Shown here: positions 44,891 to 53,866 of the stretch, piece by piece
Position numbering within the stretch: position 1 is the first letter of the stretch
Layout: every line of letters starts with the position of its first letter
Source: AWTP1-9 sp035703165
Lineage (GTDB): Bacteria; Bacteroidota; Bacteroidia; Chitinophagales; Chitinophagaceae
Reading direction: 5' to 3'
DNA length: 64,000 bases
NCBI GenBank assembly: GCA_035703165.1
Contig: DASSYR010000082.1
Coordinates: 17,908 to 81,907 of the forward strand
Translations under genes and position numbers: made by a program
Notes under the pieces: model-generated
Told to the model about the DNA's origin: nothing
Database searches by the model: none
The model's input: the letters and a program-made list of their open reading frames with translations, nothing else

Positions 44891-45896
44891 ATTAACAGAT
44901 GAGCAAAGAAGACTAACCGTGGAACAGGCAGTTATCCGGAGCGGCATCAATGCCAAAGCCATTGAAAAGGATTGGTGGGTTACCCTTACACTGAAAGCGC
45001 TGTTTCAATCTGCTTATGCAGGGTTTCTTGTTTTCAAAGGAGGCACTTCGCTCAGTAAATGCTGGAAACTTATAGAACGGTTTTCTGAAGATATTGATAT
45101 TGCGCTTGACCCGGAGGCATTTGGCATGAGCTATGAAGAAAACCCTTCCAAGAGTTATGTAGAAAAATTAAGAAGAAAAGGATGTGAGTTTACCAACAAT
45201 GAATTGAAACTTGAGATTGAAAAGCAGTTTGCGTTATTGGGGATAAGTACTGAAATGATAGTGATAGAAGCAGAACCTGTTCCGGAAAAATTTCCTGATA
45301 CAGACCCGCAAGTATTACATGTAAAATATAATTCGTTATTTGATGCCATTGAATACCTGGCCGATGAAGTAAAAATTGAAGTGAGTGTACGGTCATTGAA
45401 AGTTCCATTTGCAGCAAAAGAAGTACAATCCATTTTATACGAGGTGCTTCCCAATAAAGCTTATGAAGAACCCCCGTTTTTGGCAACTGCTGCTGAACCC
45501 CGAAAAACATTTCTGGAGAAAATGTTTTTGCTGCATGAGGAATTTCACCGGACAGATATGTCAAAAATCCGTTCATTCCGGATGTCGAGGCATTTATATG
45601 ATTTAAACAGAATGATAAATGCCGGTATTGACGAAGATGCGATTGCCGATACGGATTTATATGCAACGCTTGTCCGGCACAGAGAATGGTATATCCGGAT
45701 TTCATGGTTAGATTATGCAACACTTGCACCTTCAACAATCAATTTTATTCCTCCGGATGAAGTAATGGAATTGTATTCAAAAGACTATGAGGCAATGAAA
45801 GGACAGATGATTTATGGAGAGACGGAAGAATTCTATGTATTGATGCAAAAACTTAGAATATTCTTAGCTACACTACAAAAAGGTGAATCAAAGTAA
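44874..45896 (+). CDS. AbiEii nucleotidyltransferase toxin, AbiE operon 2
   Basis: The 340-residue protein contains AIEKDWWVTLTLKALFQ, then FKGGTSLSKCWKLIERFSEDIDIAL, the AbiEii nucleotidyltransferase core with its GG-T/S loop and acidic pair. FLEKMFLLHEEFHR and SRHLYDLNRMI follow in the C-terminal helical domain. It is longer than, and only distantly similar to, the AbiEii of operon 1. The overlap with the antitoxin gene indicates coupled translation. Decayed recombinase sequence and tRNA-Arg lie downstream. Confidence 0.87.
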   Translation: MTGWLKLTDEQRRLTVEQAVIRSGINAKAIEKDWWVTLTLKALFQSAYAGFLVFKGGTSLSKCWKLIERFSEDIDIALDPEAFGMSYEENPSKSYVEKLRRKGCEFTNNELKLEIEKQFALLGISTEMIVIEAEPVPEKFPDTDPQVLHVKYNSLFDAIEYLADEVKIEVSVRSLKVPFAAKEVQSILYEVLPNKAYEEPPFLATAAEPRKTFLEKMFLLHEEFHRTDMSKIRSFRMSRHLYDLNRMINAGIDEDAIADTDLYATLVRHREWYIRISWLDYATLAPSTINFIPPDEVMELYSKDYEAMKGQMIYGETEEFYVLMQKLRIFLATLQKGESK

Positions 45897-45988
45897 TTGC
45901 TCCCAAAAGTTCCGCATTGCTCCATAATGGCTCCCCAAACGCTTCCTGATTCCTCCCCAATCTTCCGAAACCATTTCCTTGTCTCCAT

Positions 45989-46260
45989 GAGAAAATTGTG
46001 GCAAAGGAGCTGGAGGCAGAAACGAAACCTCAGGTATCCAATACCAAAGATCATAAGCAATATCTCGACTTTGGTTTTAACCTGCCCAGAACATTGACGG
46101 GGTGTACGTTTCAGGCAATACCCAACTCAAATCGCAAATCTTGAGTTCGATATTGGCTGAAAAACTGGTTTTTGAGGAAAAAACCTATCGAACTCTTGTC
46201 TATCACGAAGCGCTTACGCTTATACTCAATACCAGCAAGGCTTTGGCCAAAAATAAAAAA
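45989..46260 (+). pseudogene. C-terminal remnant of a serine recombinase, frameshifted
   Basis: One frame reads EKIVAKELEAETKPQVSNTKDHKQYLDFGFNLPRTL. Within a few bases it must switch frame to continue NIDGVYVSGNTQLKSQILSS, then ILAEKLVFEEKTYRTLVYHEALTLIL. This resembles the tail of Bacteroidota large serine recombinases (LDFGLNLL...NID..Y..A...K..I.GSIFPEKL.F....YRT). The catalytic N-terminal domain is absent. The frame runs on through the tRNA terminator into the tRNA antisense strand, so the natural stop is also lost. A relic of the element that probably brought in the island. Confidence 0.6.
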
Positions 46261-46290
46261 GGACAAACTGCTGGTAACAGCAATTTGTCC
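46261..46290 (-). terminator. Terminator of tRNA-Arg
   Basis: GGACAAACTGCTG / CAGCAATTTGTCC forms a 13-bp stem (one mismatch) with a GTAA loop. On the minus strand it is followed by a T-rich tract. It begins five bases after the tRNA CCA end. Confidence 0.85.
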
Positions 46291-46294
46291 TCTC

Positions 46295-46369
46295 TGGTAG
46301 CCCGAACAAGAATCGAACTTGTATCTAGAGTTTAGGAAACTCCTATTCTATCCATTGAACTATCGGGCC
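46295..46369 (-). tRNA. tRNA-Arg (anticodon CCU)
   Basis: The 75-base minus-strand sequence folds into a full cloverleaf: acceptor GGCCCGA / TCGGGCT (first pair G-U), D arm, anticodon stem GGAGT/ACTCT with loop TTCCTAA (anticodon CCU, decoding AGG), T arm ACAAG-TTCGATT-CTTGT, discriminator A and an encoded CCA. The 3' end faces the island to the left, the side at which elements that integrate into tRNA genes are normally found. Confidence 0.95.
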
Positions 46370-46450
46370 ATTTTACCTGGAAAATGATGCTCATACATTC
46401 ATTGTCAGGTTATATTTTCGGATGATTACGCAATGCTCATCCCAAAAAAA

Positions 46451-46477
46451 TTATCTTTTACGGAAAGTAAAAGATAA
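46451..46477 (-). terminator. Strong hairpin with T run on the minus strand
   Basis: A perfect 11-bp stem (TTATCTTTTAC / GTAAAAGATAA) with a 5-base loop is followed on the minus strand by seven T. No minus-strand gene ends right before it, so it may shield the tRNA gene from antisense transcription coming from the right. Confidence 0.5.
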
Positions 46478-46607
46478 GACGGCAAAAATAATAGTTTCTT
46501 TTATATCAGTCGGCCCCATTTAAAATTAGCTTTAATTCTTCTTTCCAACCAGGCAATAACTATTTCCTCATCCCACCCTATCTTTGCACTCCTTAATTTT
46601 TTGCATT

Positions 46608-47261
46608 ATGAAGTGGCTGAATACATTTATTAAATACCGGTTATGGATTGGAATTGTAGCCCTTGCAGGTGCTATTGCTATTAATATATATGCCGGTTTC
46701 TGGCCCTCATTTATTTTATATTTTATTGCAGTTGTTTGTATTGTAGGTCATTTTTTAATTGGCCCCCTTCGTCTTGTTCAATCCTGTATTGAGGAAGGGG
46801 ATTTTGAAGGCGCCAAAAAAGTGATAGACTCCATTTGGTTTCCCGGCCTGTTAATAAAACCGGTAAGATCAGCGTATTATGCTGTAAAAGGACAATTGGC
46901 AATGGTGGGTCAAAATAATGAAGAAGCTGAAAAAAACCTGAAAAGGAGTATTGCCTTGGGAGGTACTATGATGAAGGAAGCAGAAGGAGCAAACAAATTG
47001 CAATTAGGCATGCTTTCGCTGCAAAAGGGTGATTGGAAACAGGGAGAAAATTATATCCGTCAAGCCATCCGGGCAGGTATTCCCGATAAAGAAGGGCAGG
47101 CCATGGCATACTTCCAAATGTGCCAGATTTATATGAATAAACGGGAATTCAGAGCGGCCAAAGATTATTTTAGAAAGACGAAAGCACTAAAACCTACTAC
47201 ACCTCAATTAGTTGAACAGATTAAACAAATGGAGAAATATATAACCCGTATTCCCGGGTAA
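46608..47261 (+). CDS. Membrane protein with C-terminal TPR-like repeats
   Basis: The 217-residue protein has two hydrophobic segments at the N-terminus (LWIGIVALAGAIAINIYAGFW and FILYFIAVVCIVGHFLIG), then helical repeats of TPR type (AKKVIDSIWFPG, YYAVKGQLAMVGQNNEEAEKNLKRSIALGG, LQKGDWKQGENYIRQAIRAGIPD, AKDYFRKTKALKP). The frame opens at 46584, but the ATG at 46608 gives a normal start. TATCTTTG at 46579-46586 is a good -7 promoter box. Function unknown. Confidence 0.75.
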   Translation: MKWLNTFIKYRLWIGIVALAGAIAINIYAGFWPSFILYFIAVVCIVGHFLIGPLRLVQSCIEEGDFEGAKKVIDSIWFPGLLIKPVRSAYYAVKGQLAMVGQNNEEAEKNLKRSIALGGTMMKEAEGANKLQLGMLSLQKGDWKQGENYIRQAIRAGIPDKEGQAMAYFQMCQIYMNKREFRAAKDYFRKTKALKPTTPQLVEQIKQMEKYITRIPG

Positions 47262-47310
47262 GAGCCGGATCCATTCGCTAATTAAAAGTGGTTACAAAGG
47301 ATTAAGCCAT

Positions 47311-47829
47311 TCAATAAAATTCTATAATGCCTGGTTTCCCATCGTTCCAGCTTCCCCAAAGCGTTTCAATTTTTTTAAAACGATAAGTAAAAATAGATTT
47401 TAGTTTTGGGTACACGAATAATGGATTGGCAATATCTCCGAGCAGCCCCATAGGAATTTTATAGTAAACCCTGTCTGTCATCTCTACGCCACCCTCAATC
47501 TGGTTAAAAAAATGTTCATGGCGCCATAAGGCGTATGGCCCTTTGCGCTGCTCATCTGCAAAATACGCTTTGTCTTTTACCTGGGTTATCTCTGTTACCC
47601 AGGTGAGTGAAATGCCAGCGATCGGTTTGATTTTGTACGTAATAATTTCACCTGCATATATTTTATTACTTAAGTTAGGGCTGGTAATAGCAAAATTCAT
47701 TTCGGGAGGGGTTATCAGCGCCAAGTTATCAGGCCTCGAAAAAAAATCCCATACCTCTTCAATATCCGCCGGTATTTTTTGCACTGTTTGTAAAACATGT
47801 ACCCCCATCGCTAATTTGTTTTGTAACAT
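47311..47829 (-). CDS. SRPBCC family protein
   Basis: The 172-residue protein has the START-like fold signature: QTVQKIPADIEEVWDFFSRPDNLALITPPEMNF, then GISLTWVTEITQVKDKAYFADEQRKGPYALWRHEHFF and GVEMTDRVYYKIPMG. It resembles the SRPBCC proteins associated with YfcH-like epimerases and binds an unknown hydrophobic ligand. The ATG at 47808 (MGVHVLQ) is an equally good start. Confidence 0.8.
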   Translation of the reverse strand: MLQNKLAMGVHVLQTVQKIPADIEEVWDFFSRPDNLALITPPEMNFAITSPNLSNKIYAGEIITYKIKPIAGISLTWVTEITQVKDKAYFADEQRKGPYALWRHEHFFNQIEGGVEMTDRVYYKIPMGLLGDIANPLFVYPKLKSIFTYRFKKIETLWGSWNDGKPGIIEFY

Positions 47830-47877
47830 TACAATGAATCAGTTAATTTGTTCAGTCAACCGCCAAAAAGTTTGGGC

Positions 47878-50800
47878 ATGAAAGGACAAAGGGAATCTTT
47901 ACATAAAAATTTTCAGGAGGTTTACGAGAGCCTTAACGAAAAGCAGCGACAAGCCGTAAATGCCATTCACGGTCCGGTAATGGTTATCGCTGGCCCGGGC
48001 ACGGGAAAAACACAAATTCTCAGCGCAAGGATTGGAAAAATTTTACTGGAGACGGATACCTTACCTCAAAATATTTTGTGTCTTACTTATACAGATGCAG
48101 GTGTAGTGGCTATGCGCAAAAGGTTGTTAAGCTTTATTGGTGCGGATGCATATAAGGTACACATATACACTTTTCATGCATTTTGTAATGAAGTAATTCA
48201 GGAAAATTTATCCTTGTTTGAAAAAACAGCGCTTGACCCGATTTCTGATTTGGAAAGAATGGAACTCTTTAAACAATTAATAGACTCTTTCCCCAAAAAT
48301 CATCCCCTGAAACGATACCGCGGAGATGTATATTTTGAAATAAATAATCTTCAATCGCTTTTCAGCACCATGAAGAGGGAAGGGTGGACCCCCGGGTTCA
48401 TTAACCAAAAAATTGATGAATACATTAATGATTTACCTAACCGGGATGAATTTATTTACAAAAAAAAATACAGGCATTTTAATGTTGGTGATTTAAAGAA
48501 AGATAAAATTGAGGAAGAAAAGGAGAGGATGGAAAAATTGCGAGCTGCGGTAAATGAGTTTAATCGTTTTCAGCAATTAATGCGTAGTCGTAACCGTTAC
48601 GATTTTGATGACATGATTAACTGGGTGATCAGGGCGTTTGAAGAAAACAAAAGTTTACTCAATCGCTACCAGGAACAATTTTTGTATATACTGGTAGATG
48701 AGTTTCAGGATACCAGTGGTACACAAAATAAAATTGTAGAATTGTTAATTAGCTACTGGGATAAACCCAATGTATTTGTGGTAGGGGATGATGACCAGAG
48801 TATTTACCGTTTTCAAGGCGCTAATATTGAAAATATGGAACTTTTTGCCGGTAAATACCAAAGCGATTTGCTTACGGTGGTACTAACGGATAATTACCGA
48901 TCTACCCAGCCCATTTTGAATATTTCCAAATCACTTATTGATATTAATAAAGAAAGACTGGTTGAGAAGTTGCCTAATTTAAATAAGGAATTAATATCAA
49001 GCAATGTCAAAATCAGCCACCTGCTGCACACACCTGTAATAAAAGAATATGAAACAGAACGCCAGGAGATGATGGATATTACTATACAGGTGCAAAAACT
49101 ATTGGCGCAAAACGTACCGCCTGGTAAAATTGGTATTATTTATAAGGAAAACAAATACGGGGAAGAGTTAACCCAATACTTTAAGCTACGTAATATTTCG
49201 GTGTACAGTAAGCGCAGTATAAATTTATTACAAATTCCATTGGTACAACAACTCGTTTTAATTACCAAGTACCTTGCTGCAGAACACGATATTCCTTACG
49301 GGGGTGACGAGATGTTGTTTGAGATTTTGCATTTTAATTGGTTTCATATTCCTCCTATTGAAATTGCCAAATTAAGTGTGGAAGTGGCTGAGAGAAAGTT
49401 TAATAATGAAAAAACATCCTTAAGAAAACATTTGTATGACAAGGCCAAGACCCCGCCAAAAGATTTATTTTCTTCCGCACCACCCGATGGTTTAGTAAAG
49501 GCTAGTCAGATAATAGAAAAATTAATTTCTGATGTAAGCAATGAAACTATTCAACGGCTATTAGATAATATTGTAAAGGAAGCGGGTGTGCTGACCCATA
49601 TCATGCAAAGTGAGGATAAAATATGGTTATTACAGGTGCTTACCGGCTTTTTTGATTTCGTAAAAGAAGAAACCCGGCGCAACCCAACGCTTTCATTAGC
49701 CCAATTGGTGAATATTATTGAGCTCATGGAAAAAGAAAATATTGCTTTGCCATTAACACAAGTAAGCGGTAGCGATAGAGGCGTTAATTTAATGACTGCC
49801 CATGGCTCCAAGGGACTTGAATTTGAGTATGTTTTTATGGCCGGTTGCAACGCTTCTTTTTGGGAAAAAAAAAGAAGACCTTTTAATGGGTATAAATTAC
49901 CCGATACAATGTTTACCACACAGCCCGCTGCTAAGGAAGATGAAGAACTCAGGCGTTTGTTTTATGTAGCTTTAACAAGAGCAGAACAACATTTATATAT
50001 TTCTTACAGTAGGTTTAAAAACGATGGTAAAGAATTAGAACCTTCTATGTTTATTGCTGAAATATTAGATAAACATGAACTATCCGTTGAAAAAATACTA
50101 TTAGACAACGAAGTGATGGCCAGTTTTCAGGCATTGCAGTTTGGAGAGGCGGCTGCCCCGGAAATAACGCAGTTGGAGGAAGAGTTTGTTAATAAATTAC
50201 TGGAGAAATTTGTAATGAATGTTACGGCACTAAACAATTATTTAAAATGCCCTCTCAATTTTTATTTTAACAATTTAATACGAGTTCCGTCTGGTAAATC
50301 AGAAGCGGCAGAATTTGGTTCGGCAGTACACTATGCACTGCAAAAAATGTTTGAAAAAATGCGGGAGAAAGAATCTTTCCCTTCAAAAGATGAATTTATC
50401 CGGTATTTTGAATGGTATATGCACCGTCATAGGGAGAGCTTTACTAAAGAACAGTTTGCCCGGCGTATGGAATACGGCGGCGAAGTCTTATCTAACTACT
50501 ATGAAAAATACATAGGAACATGGAATACAATTGTAGCGGTAGAGATAAACATTCGGAATGTAGTAGTTAGCGGGATACCAATTAAAGGAAAATTAGACAA
50601 ACTCGAATTTGATGGAAAGACCGTTAACGTGGTGGATTACAAAACCGGTGATTATGAAAAGGCAAAAGAAAAATTATTACACCCTAACAACAAAGAGCCC
50701 AACGGCGGTGATTATTGGCGCCAGGCTGTTTTTTATAAAATTTTGGTAGATAATTATGAGCAAAAGAAATGGAAAGTAGTAAGCAGTGAATTTGATTTTA

Positions 50801-51021
50801 TTGAGCCGGATAAAAAGAAAAACTATTACAAACAAAAACTTGTTATCCAACCGGAAGATATTACCACAGTAGTTCAGCAAATTAAAACGGTTTGGGAAAA
50901 AATCCGGAATAAAGAATTTTATGTTGGCTGTGGTAAAGAGGGATGCCATTGGTGCCATTTTGTTAAAACCAATCATATGGCTGTAGCATTGCATGAACTT
51001 GCCGGAGAAGAAGAAGTATAA
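47878..51021 (+). CDS. UvrD/PcrA-like ATP-dependent helicase with C-terminal RecB-type nuclease
   Basis: The 1047-residue protein has all superfamily 1A helicase motifs: LNEKQRQAVNAI (Q motif), AGPGTGKTQ (Walker A, Lys44), YILVDEFQDTSG (motif II), VVGDDDQSIYRFQGAN (III), LTDNYRST (IV), VNLMTAHGSKGLEFEYVF (V) and LFYVALTRAEQHLY (VI). The last ~270 residues form a PD-(D/E)XK nuclease (VVDYKTGDYEKAKEK) with an early Cys (LKCPLNFYF) and a late cluster GCGKEGCHWC, the iron-sulfur staple seen in AddB and Cas4-type nucleases. A role in double-strand end processing is likely. The start at 47848 would be TTG; ATG 47878 is preferred. Confidence 0.9.
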   Translation: MKGQRESLHKNFQEVYESLNEKQRQAVNAIHGPVMVIAGPGTGKTQILSARIGKILLETDTLPQNILCLTYTDAGVVAMRKRLLSFIGADAYKVHIYTFHAFCNEVIQENLSLFEKTALDPISDLERMELFKQLIDSFPKNHPLKRYRGDVYFEINNLQSLFSTMKREGWTPGFINQKIDEYINDLPNRDEFIYKKKYRHFNVGDLKKDKIEEEKERMEKLRAAVNEFNRFQQLMRSRNRYDFDDMINWVIRAFEENKSLLNRYQEQFLYILVDEFQDTSGTQNKIVELLISYWDKPNVFVVGDDDQSIYRFQGANIENMELFAGKYQSDLLTVVLTDNYRSTQPILNISKSLIDINKERLVEKLPNLNKELISSNVKISHLLHTPVIKEYETERQEMMDITIQVQKLLAQNVPPGKIGIIYKENKYGEELTQYFKLRNISVYSKRSINLLQIPLVQQLVLITKYLAAEHDIPYGGDEMLFEILHFNWFHIPPIEIAKLSVEVAERKFNNEKTSLRKHLYDKAKTPPKDLFSSAPPDGLVKASQIIEKLISDVSNETIQRLLDNIVKEAGVLTHIMQSEDKIWLLQVLTGFFDFVKEETRRNPTLSLAQLVNIIELMEKENIALPLTQVSGSDRGVNLMTAHGSKGLEFEYVFMAGCNASFWEKKRRPFNGYKLPDTMFTTQPAAKEDEELRRLFYVALTRAEQHLYISYSRFKNDGKELEPSMFIAEILDKHELSVEKILLDNEVMASFQALQFGEAAAPEITQLEEEFVNKLLEKFVMNVTALNNYLKCPLNFYFNNLIRVPSGKSEAAEFGSAVHYALQKMFEKMREKESFPSKDEFIRYFEWYMHRHRESFTKEQFARRMEYGGEVLSNYYEKYIGTWNTIVAVEINIRNVVVSGIPIKGKLDKLEFDGKTVNVVDYKTGDYEKAKEKLLHPNNKEPNGGDYWRQAVFYKILVDNYEQKKWKVVSSEFDFIEPDKKKNYYKQKLVIQPEDITTVVQQIKTVWEKIRNKEFYVGCGKEGCHWCHFVKTNHMAVALHELAGEEEV

Positions 51022-51202
51022 TCACTATTTTACAGGAACATTAAGATATTGATTCCTTACTTTTCCGTTAAACCAATTATGTTTGCATTTTTAAAAGCAA
51101 TAATAAGTTTGAAAGGTGCATAGCAGATTAAAATCCCGATTACGTCAACATTTTCTGTTACACCATTAAAGCCAAAGGGTTGTCAAATTTTGTATATTGA
51201 CC

Positions 51203-52609
51203 ATGATGCGAATAATGAGAAAGCTATTTACATTTTTCTTTTTGATAGTAGCAACACAGCAGTTATTGTTTCAAACCGGTTGTGCCCATATTGTGCCCCC
51301 GGCGGGCGGCGACAGGGATACGCTACCCCCCATACCGATTAAATTTTCTCCGTTGGACTCCACATTGAAGTTTTCCGGCAATAAAATAACCATTGATTTT
51401 AATGAATATATACAGTTGGATAAACCCTTTGAAAATGTTATTGTTTCTCCCAATCCTTCTAAACAACCACAGGTAGAATCAAGATTACGTACATTGACAA
51501 TAAAACTAAAAGATTCCCTTTTGCCGAATACTACGTATAATATTGATTTTGGCAGTGCCGTAAAAGACATTAATGAAGGTAATGTTTTGAGGGATTTTAT
51601 ATTTGTCTTTTCTACCGGTAATTTTCTCGACACAAGGGAGCTTCATGGAAAAGTAATACTTGCTGAAACGGGAAAGACTGATAGTACCTTGATCGTAATA
51701 CTACATAAAAGCCTTGATGATTCGACTGTTGCCAAACAAAAACCTTTCTATTATACACGAGTAAGAGGAGACGGTAGTTTTCGATTTACCAATTTACCGG
51801 CGGGCATATTTGCTTTATATGCCCTTAAAGATGCAAATGGTAATAAACAATATGATCAAAAAATGGAACTTTTTGCATTTTTAAATGAGCCGGTAACAAT
51901 TACAGATACCACGAACCCCGTATTTCTTTACGCATATTCAGAGGAGAAAGATGAGCCCAGACCCTCAACAGGTAGCGCTGCTGCTAAAGCAGAAAAAAAA
52001 TTATTGTTTCAAACAAATCTTGACAATAAAAGACAAAGCCTGATCTCGCCGCTGGAAATTACTTTTAATACTCCACTGAAATATTTTGATTCAACAAAAA
52101 TTTCTTTAGTTGATACAGGCTATCATCCCATAGCCGGGTACCGGTGGGTGCAAGATAGTGGTGAGAAAACAGTTAAGCTACAATACGATTGGAAGCCTTC
52201 CACTGTTTATAAACTCATTTCGCTGAAAGATTTTGCAGCGGATACACTTGGCAATCAAATTGCAAAAAATGATACAATTGAATTTGTAACAAAAAGAATA
52301 GAAGATTACGGAAGCCTTCGTTTGGATTTTAAAAATTTTAATAAGGAAAAAAATCCTGTTCTTCAATTTGTACAACAAGGCAATATTGTAAAATCTTTCC
52401 CCATTACGCAAAACGTTTGGAGCGAAAAACTGTTTGCCCCCGGCGAATATGAAATAAGAGTTTTGTATGATGATAATAAGAATGGAAAATGGGATGCCGG
52501 TAAGTTTTTTACTGCTCATAAACAACCAGAAAGAGTAGTACTTATAGAAGAAAAATTAGCTATACATGCTAATTGGGAAAACGAAAATGCTATTGATTTA
52601 AAGGAGTAG
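51203..52609 (+). CDS. Ig-like (Big_5) domain lipoprotein
   Basis: The 468-residue protein has a lipoprotein signal (LLFQTGCAHIVPPAGGDRDTLPP), then a bacterial Ig-like domain (IPIKFSPLDSTLKFSGNKITIDFNEYIQLDKPFENVIVSPNP...LPNTTYNIDFGSAVKDINEGN). Further beta-rich domains follow, including GSFRFTNLPAGIFALYALKDANGNKQYD, a carboxypeptidase-regulatory-like motif. This architecture is common in Bacteroidota outer-membrane lipoproteins of unknown role. ATGs at 51206 and 51215 are alternative starts. Confidence 0.8.
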   Translation: MMRIMRKLFTFFFLIVATQQLLFQTGCAHIVPPAGGDRDTLPPIPIKFSPLDSTLKFSGNKITIDFNEYIQLDKPFENVIVSPNPSKQPQVESRLRTLTIKLKDSLLPNTTYNIDFGSAVKDINEGNVLRDFIFVFSTGNFLDTRELHGKVILAETGKTDSTLIVILHKSLDDSTVAKQKPFYYTRVRGDGSFRFTNLPAGIFALYALKDANGNKQYDQKMELFAFLNEPVTITDTTNPVFLYAYSEEKDEPRPSTGSAAAKAEKKLLFQTNLDNKRQSLISPLEITFNTPLKYFDSTKISLVDTGYHPIAGYRWVQDSGEKTVKLQYDWKPSTVYKLISLKDFAADTLGNQIAKNDTIEFVTKRIEDYGSLRLDFKNFNKEKNPVLQFVQQGNIVKSFPITQNVWSEKLFAPGEYEIRVLYDDNKNGKWDAGKFFTAHKQPERVVLIEEKLAIHANWENENAIDLKE

Positions 52610-52632
52610 CTTTTTATTCCGTTACTTTGCTT

Positions 52633-53253
52633 ATGTTTTTCTCTTCCACATTAGTTGAAAACGCTGTTAATGAATTTGCCAAGCTGCCGGGTATTGGTAA
52701 AAAAACGGCCCTTCGGTTGGTAATGCACTTAATTAAGCAATCCACAGAGGAAGTAAATCTTTTTAGCGAGACAATTGCAAAAATGCGGGAAGGAATAAAA
52801 TTTTGTACTCGCTGCAATAATATTTCCGATAAAGAAATTTGTAATATTTGTTCAAACCCTTCCCGAAAGCAGGAAATTATTTGCGTTGTAGAAAATATAC
52901 GGGACGTTATTGCTATCGAAAGCACCCAACAATACAATGGCTTGTATCATGTGTTAGGTGGTATTATTTCTCCCCTGGATGGGATTGGCCCCGAGCAACT
53001 GACTATTGAATTATTATTGACCCGCATAGAAAAAGAAAAAACACAGGAACTCATTTTTGCGCTTAATCCAACTATACAAGGCGATACAACTATCTATTAT
53101 ATTCAGAAAAAAATCAAAACTACTACTCCTATAAAAATTACTACTATTGCCCGTGGCATTGCTTTTGGCGGCGAACTGGAATATGCAGATGAGCTTACCC
53201 TGGCACGAAGCCTCCAAAACAGACTTCCGGTAGATAGTTATATGAAACAATAG
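52633..53253 (+). CDS. recR: Recombination mediator protein RecR
   Basis: The 206-residue protein has a helix-hairpin-helix (FAKLPGIGKKTALRLVMHL), a four-Cys zinc finger (FCTRCNNISDKEICNIC), the Toprim domain (IICVVENIRDVIAIE...YHVLGGIISPLDGIGPEQL) and a Walker-like C-terminus (TIARGIAFGGELEYADELTLARSL). With RecO/RecF it loads RecA on gapped DNA. The ATG at 52633 gives the normal start; TTACTTTG ends just before it, without a convincing -33 box. Confidence 0.96.
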   Translation: MFFSSTLVENAVNEFAKLPGIGKKTALRLVMHLIKQSTEEVNLFSETIAKMREGIKFCTRCNNISDKEICNICSNPSRKQEIICVVENIRDVIAIESTQQYNGLYHVLGGIISPLDGIGPEQLTIELLLTRIEKEKTQELIFALNPTIQGDTTIYYIQKKIKTTTPIKITTIARGIAFGGELEYADELTLARSLQNRLPVDSYMKQ

Positions 53254-53443
53254 GCTTTTAATAAGTAACGTTTAATTGCCAAATAGTTACAAAAAACCTT
53301 GTTAAAACCAGGGTAAATAGGCAAATTAGCAAGAATTTCAGGTGCCAATTATTCCCGTTTAATCATGTTTTTTTCAGGTACAATCAATATTAAGCTCCTT
53401 TGCACAATAGTACGGTTATTTTAGTGTTATATATTTTAGATAA

Positions 53444-53866
53444 ATGAATACCCGGAAAAAAATTGGAAGTGTTATAATACTGATTTTGGCAATTACTATT
53501 GCTTATATAGGATACAAAAAATATACAGCAGGCCCGGTTGATATTAAATCTGCAAAAGCTTTTACAGTAGCTGCCAGTAAATTGCTGCAGGATTATAGTA
53601 ATGCAGAAACGGAGGCTAATAAAAGATATCTTGGCAAAATATTAGTTGTAACAGGCGAGGTAAAAGAAGTTGCCAAAAACCAGGAAGGCCAATCTATAGT
53701 TATTTTAAAAACCGACGATCCCATAAATAGTGTTAACTGTACCATGGAAGAAAAACCAGTACAGTTTCAGCCAGGTTCTACTGTATCTCTCAAAGGCTTG
53801 TGTACTGGTTATTTGATGGATGTATATGTAACGCGATGTTATGTGATAAAAAATAAGAATCTATGA
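53444..53866 (+). CDS. Membrane-anchored OB-fold (tRNA_anti-like) protein
   Basis: The 140-residue protein has one N-terminal membrane segment (IGSVIILILAITIAYIGYKKY) and an OB-fold-like domain (LLQDYSNAETEANKRYLGKILVVTGEVKEVAKNQEGQSIVILKTDD...VSLKGLCTGYLMDVYVTRCYVIK) matching the tRNA_anti-like family of Bacteroidota. Its stop overlaps the next ATG by four bases, placing it at the head of the cytochrome/YceI operon. Confidence 0.75.
   Translation: MNTRKKIGSVIILILAITIAYIGYKKYTAGPVDIKSAKAFTVAASKLLQDYSNAETEANKRYLGKILVVTGEVKEVAKNQEGQSIVILKTDDPINSVNCTMEEKPVQFQPGSTVSLKGLCTGYLMDVYVTRCYVIKNKNL

Noticed and set aside
46295..46320. Second copy of the tRNA-Arg 3' end as an att repeat
   Set aside because: I did not find a matching repeat near the left border of the island around 35.3 kb, so no att pair is claimed.
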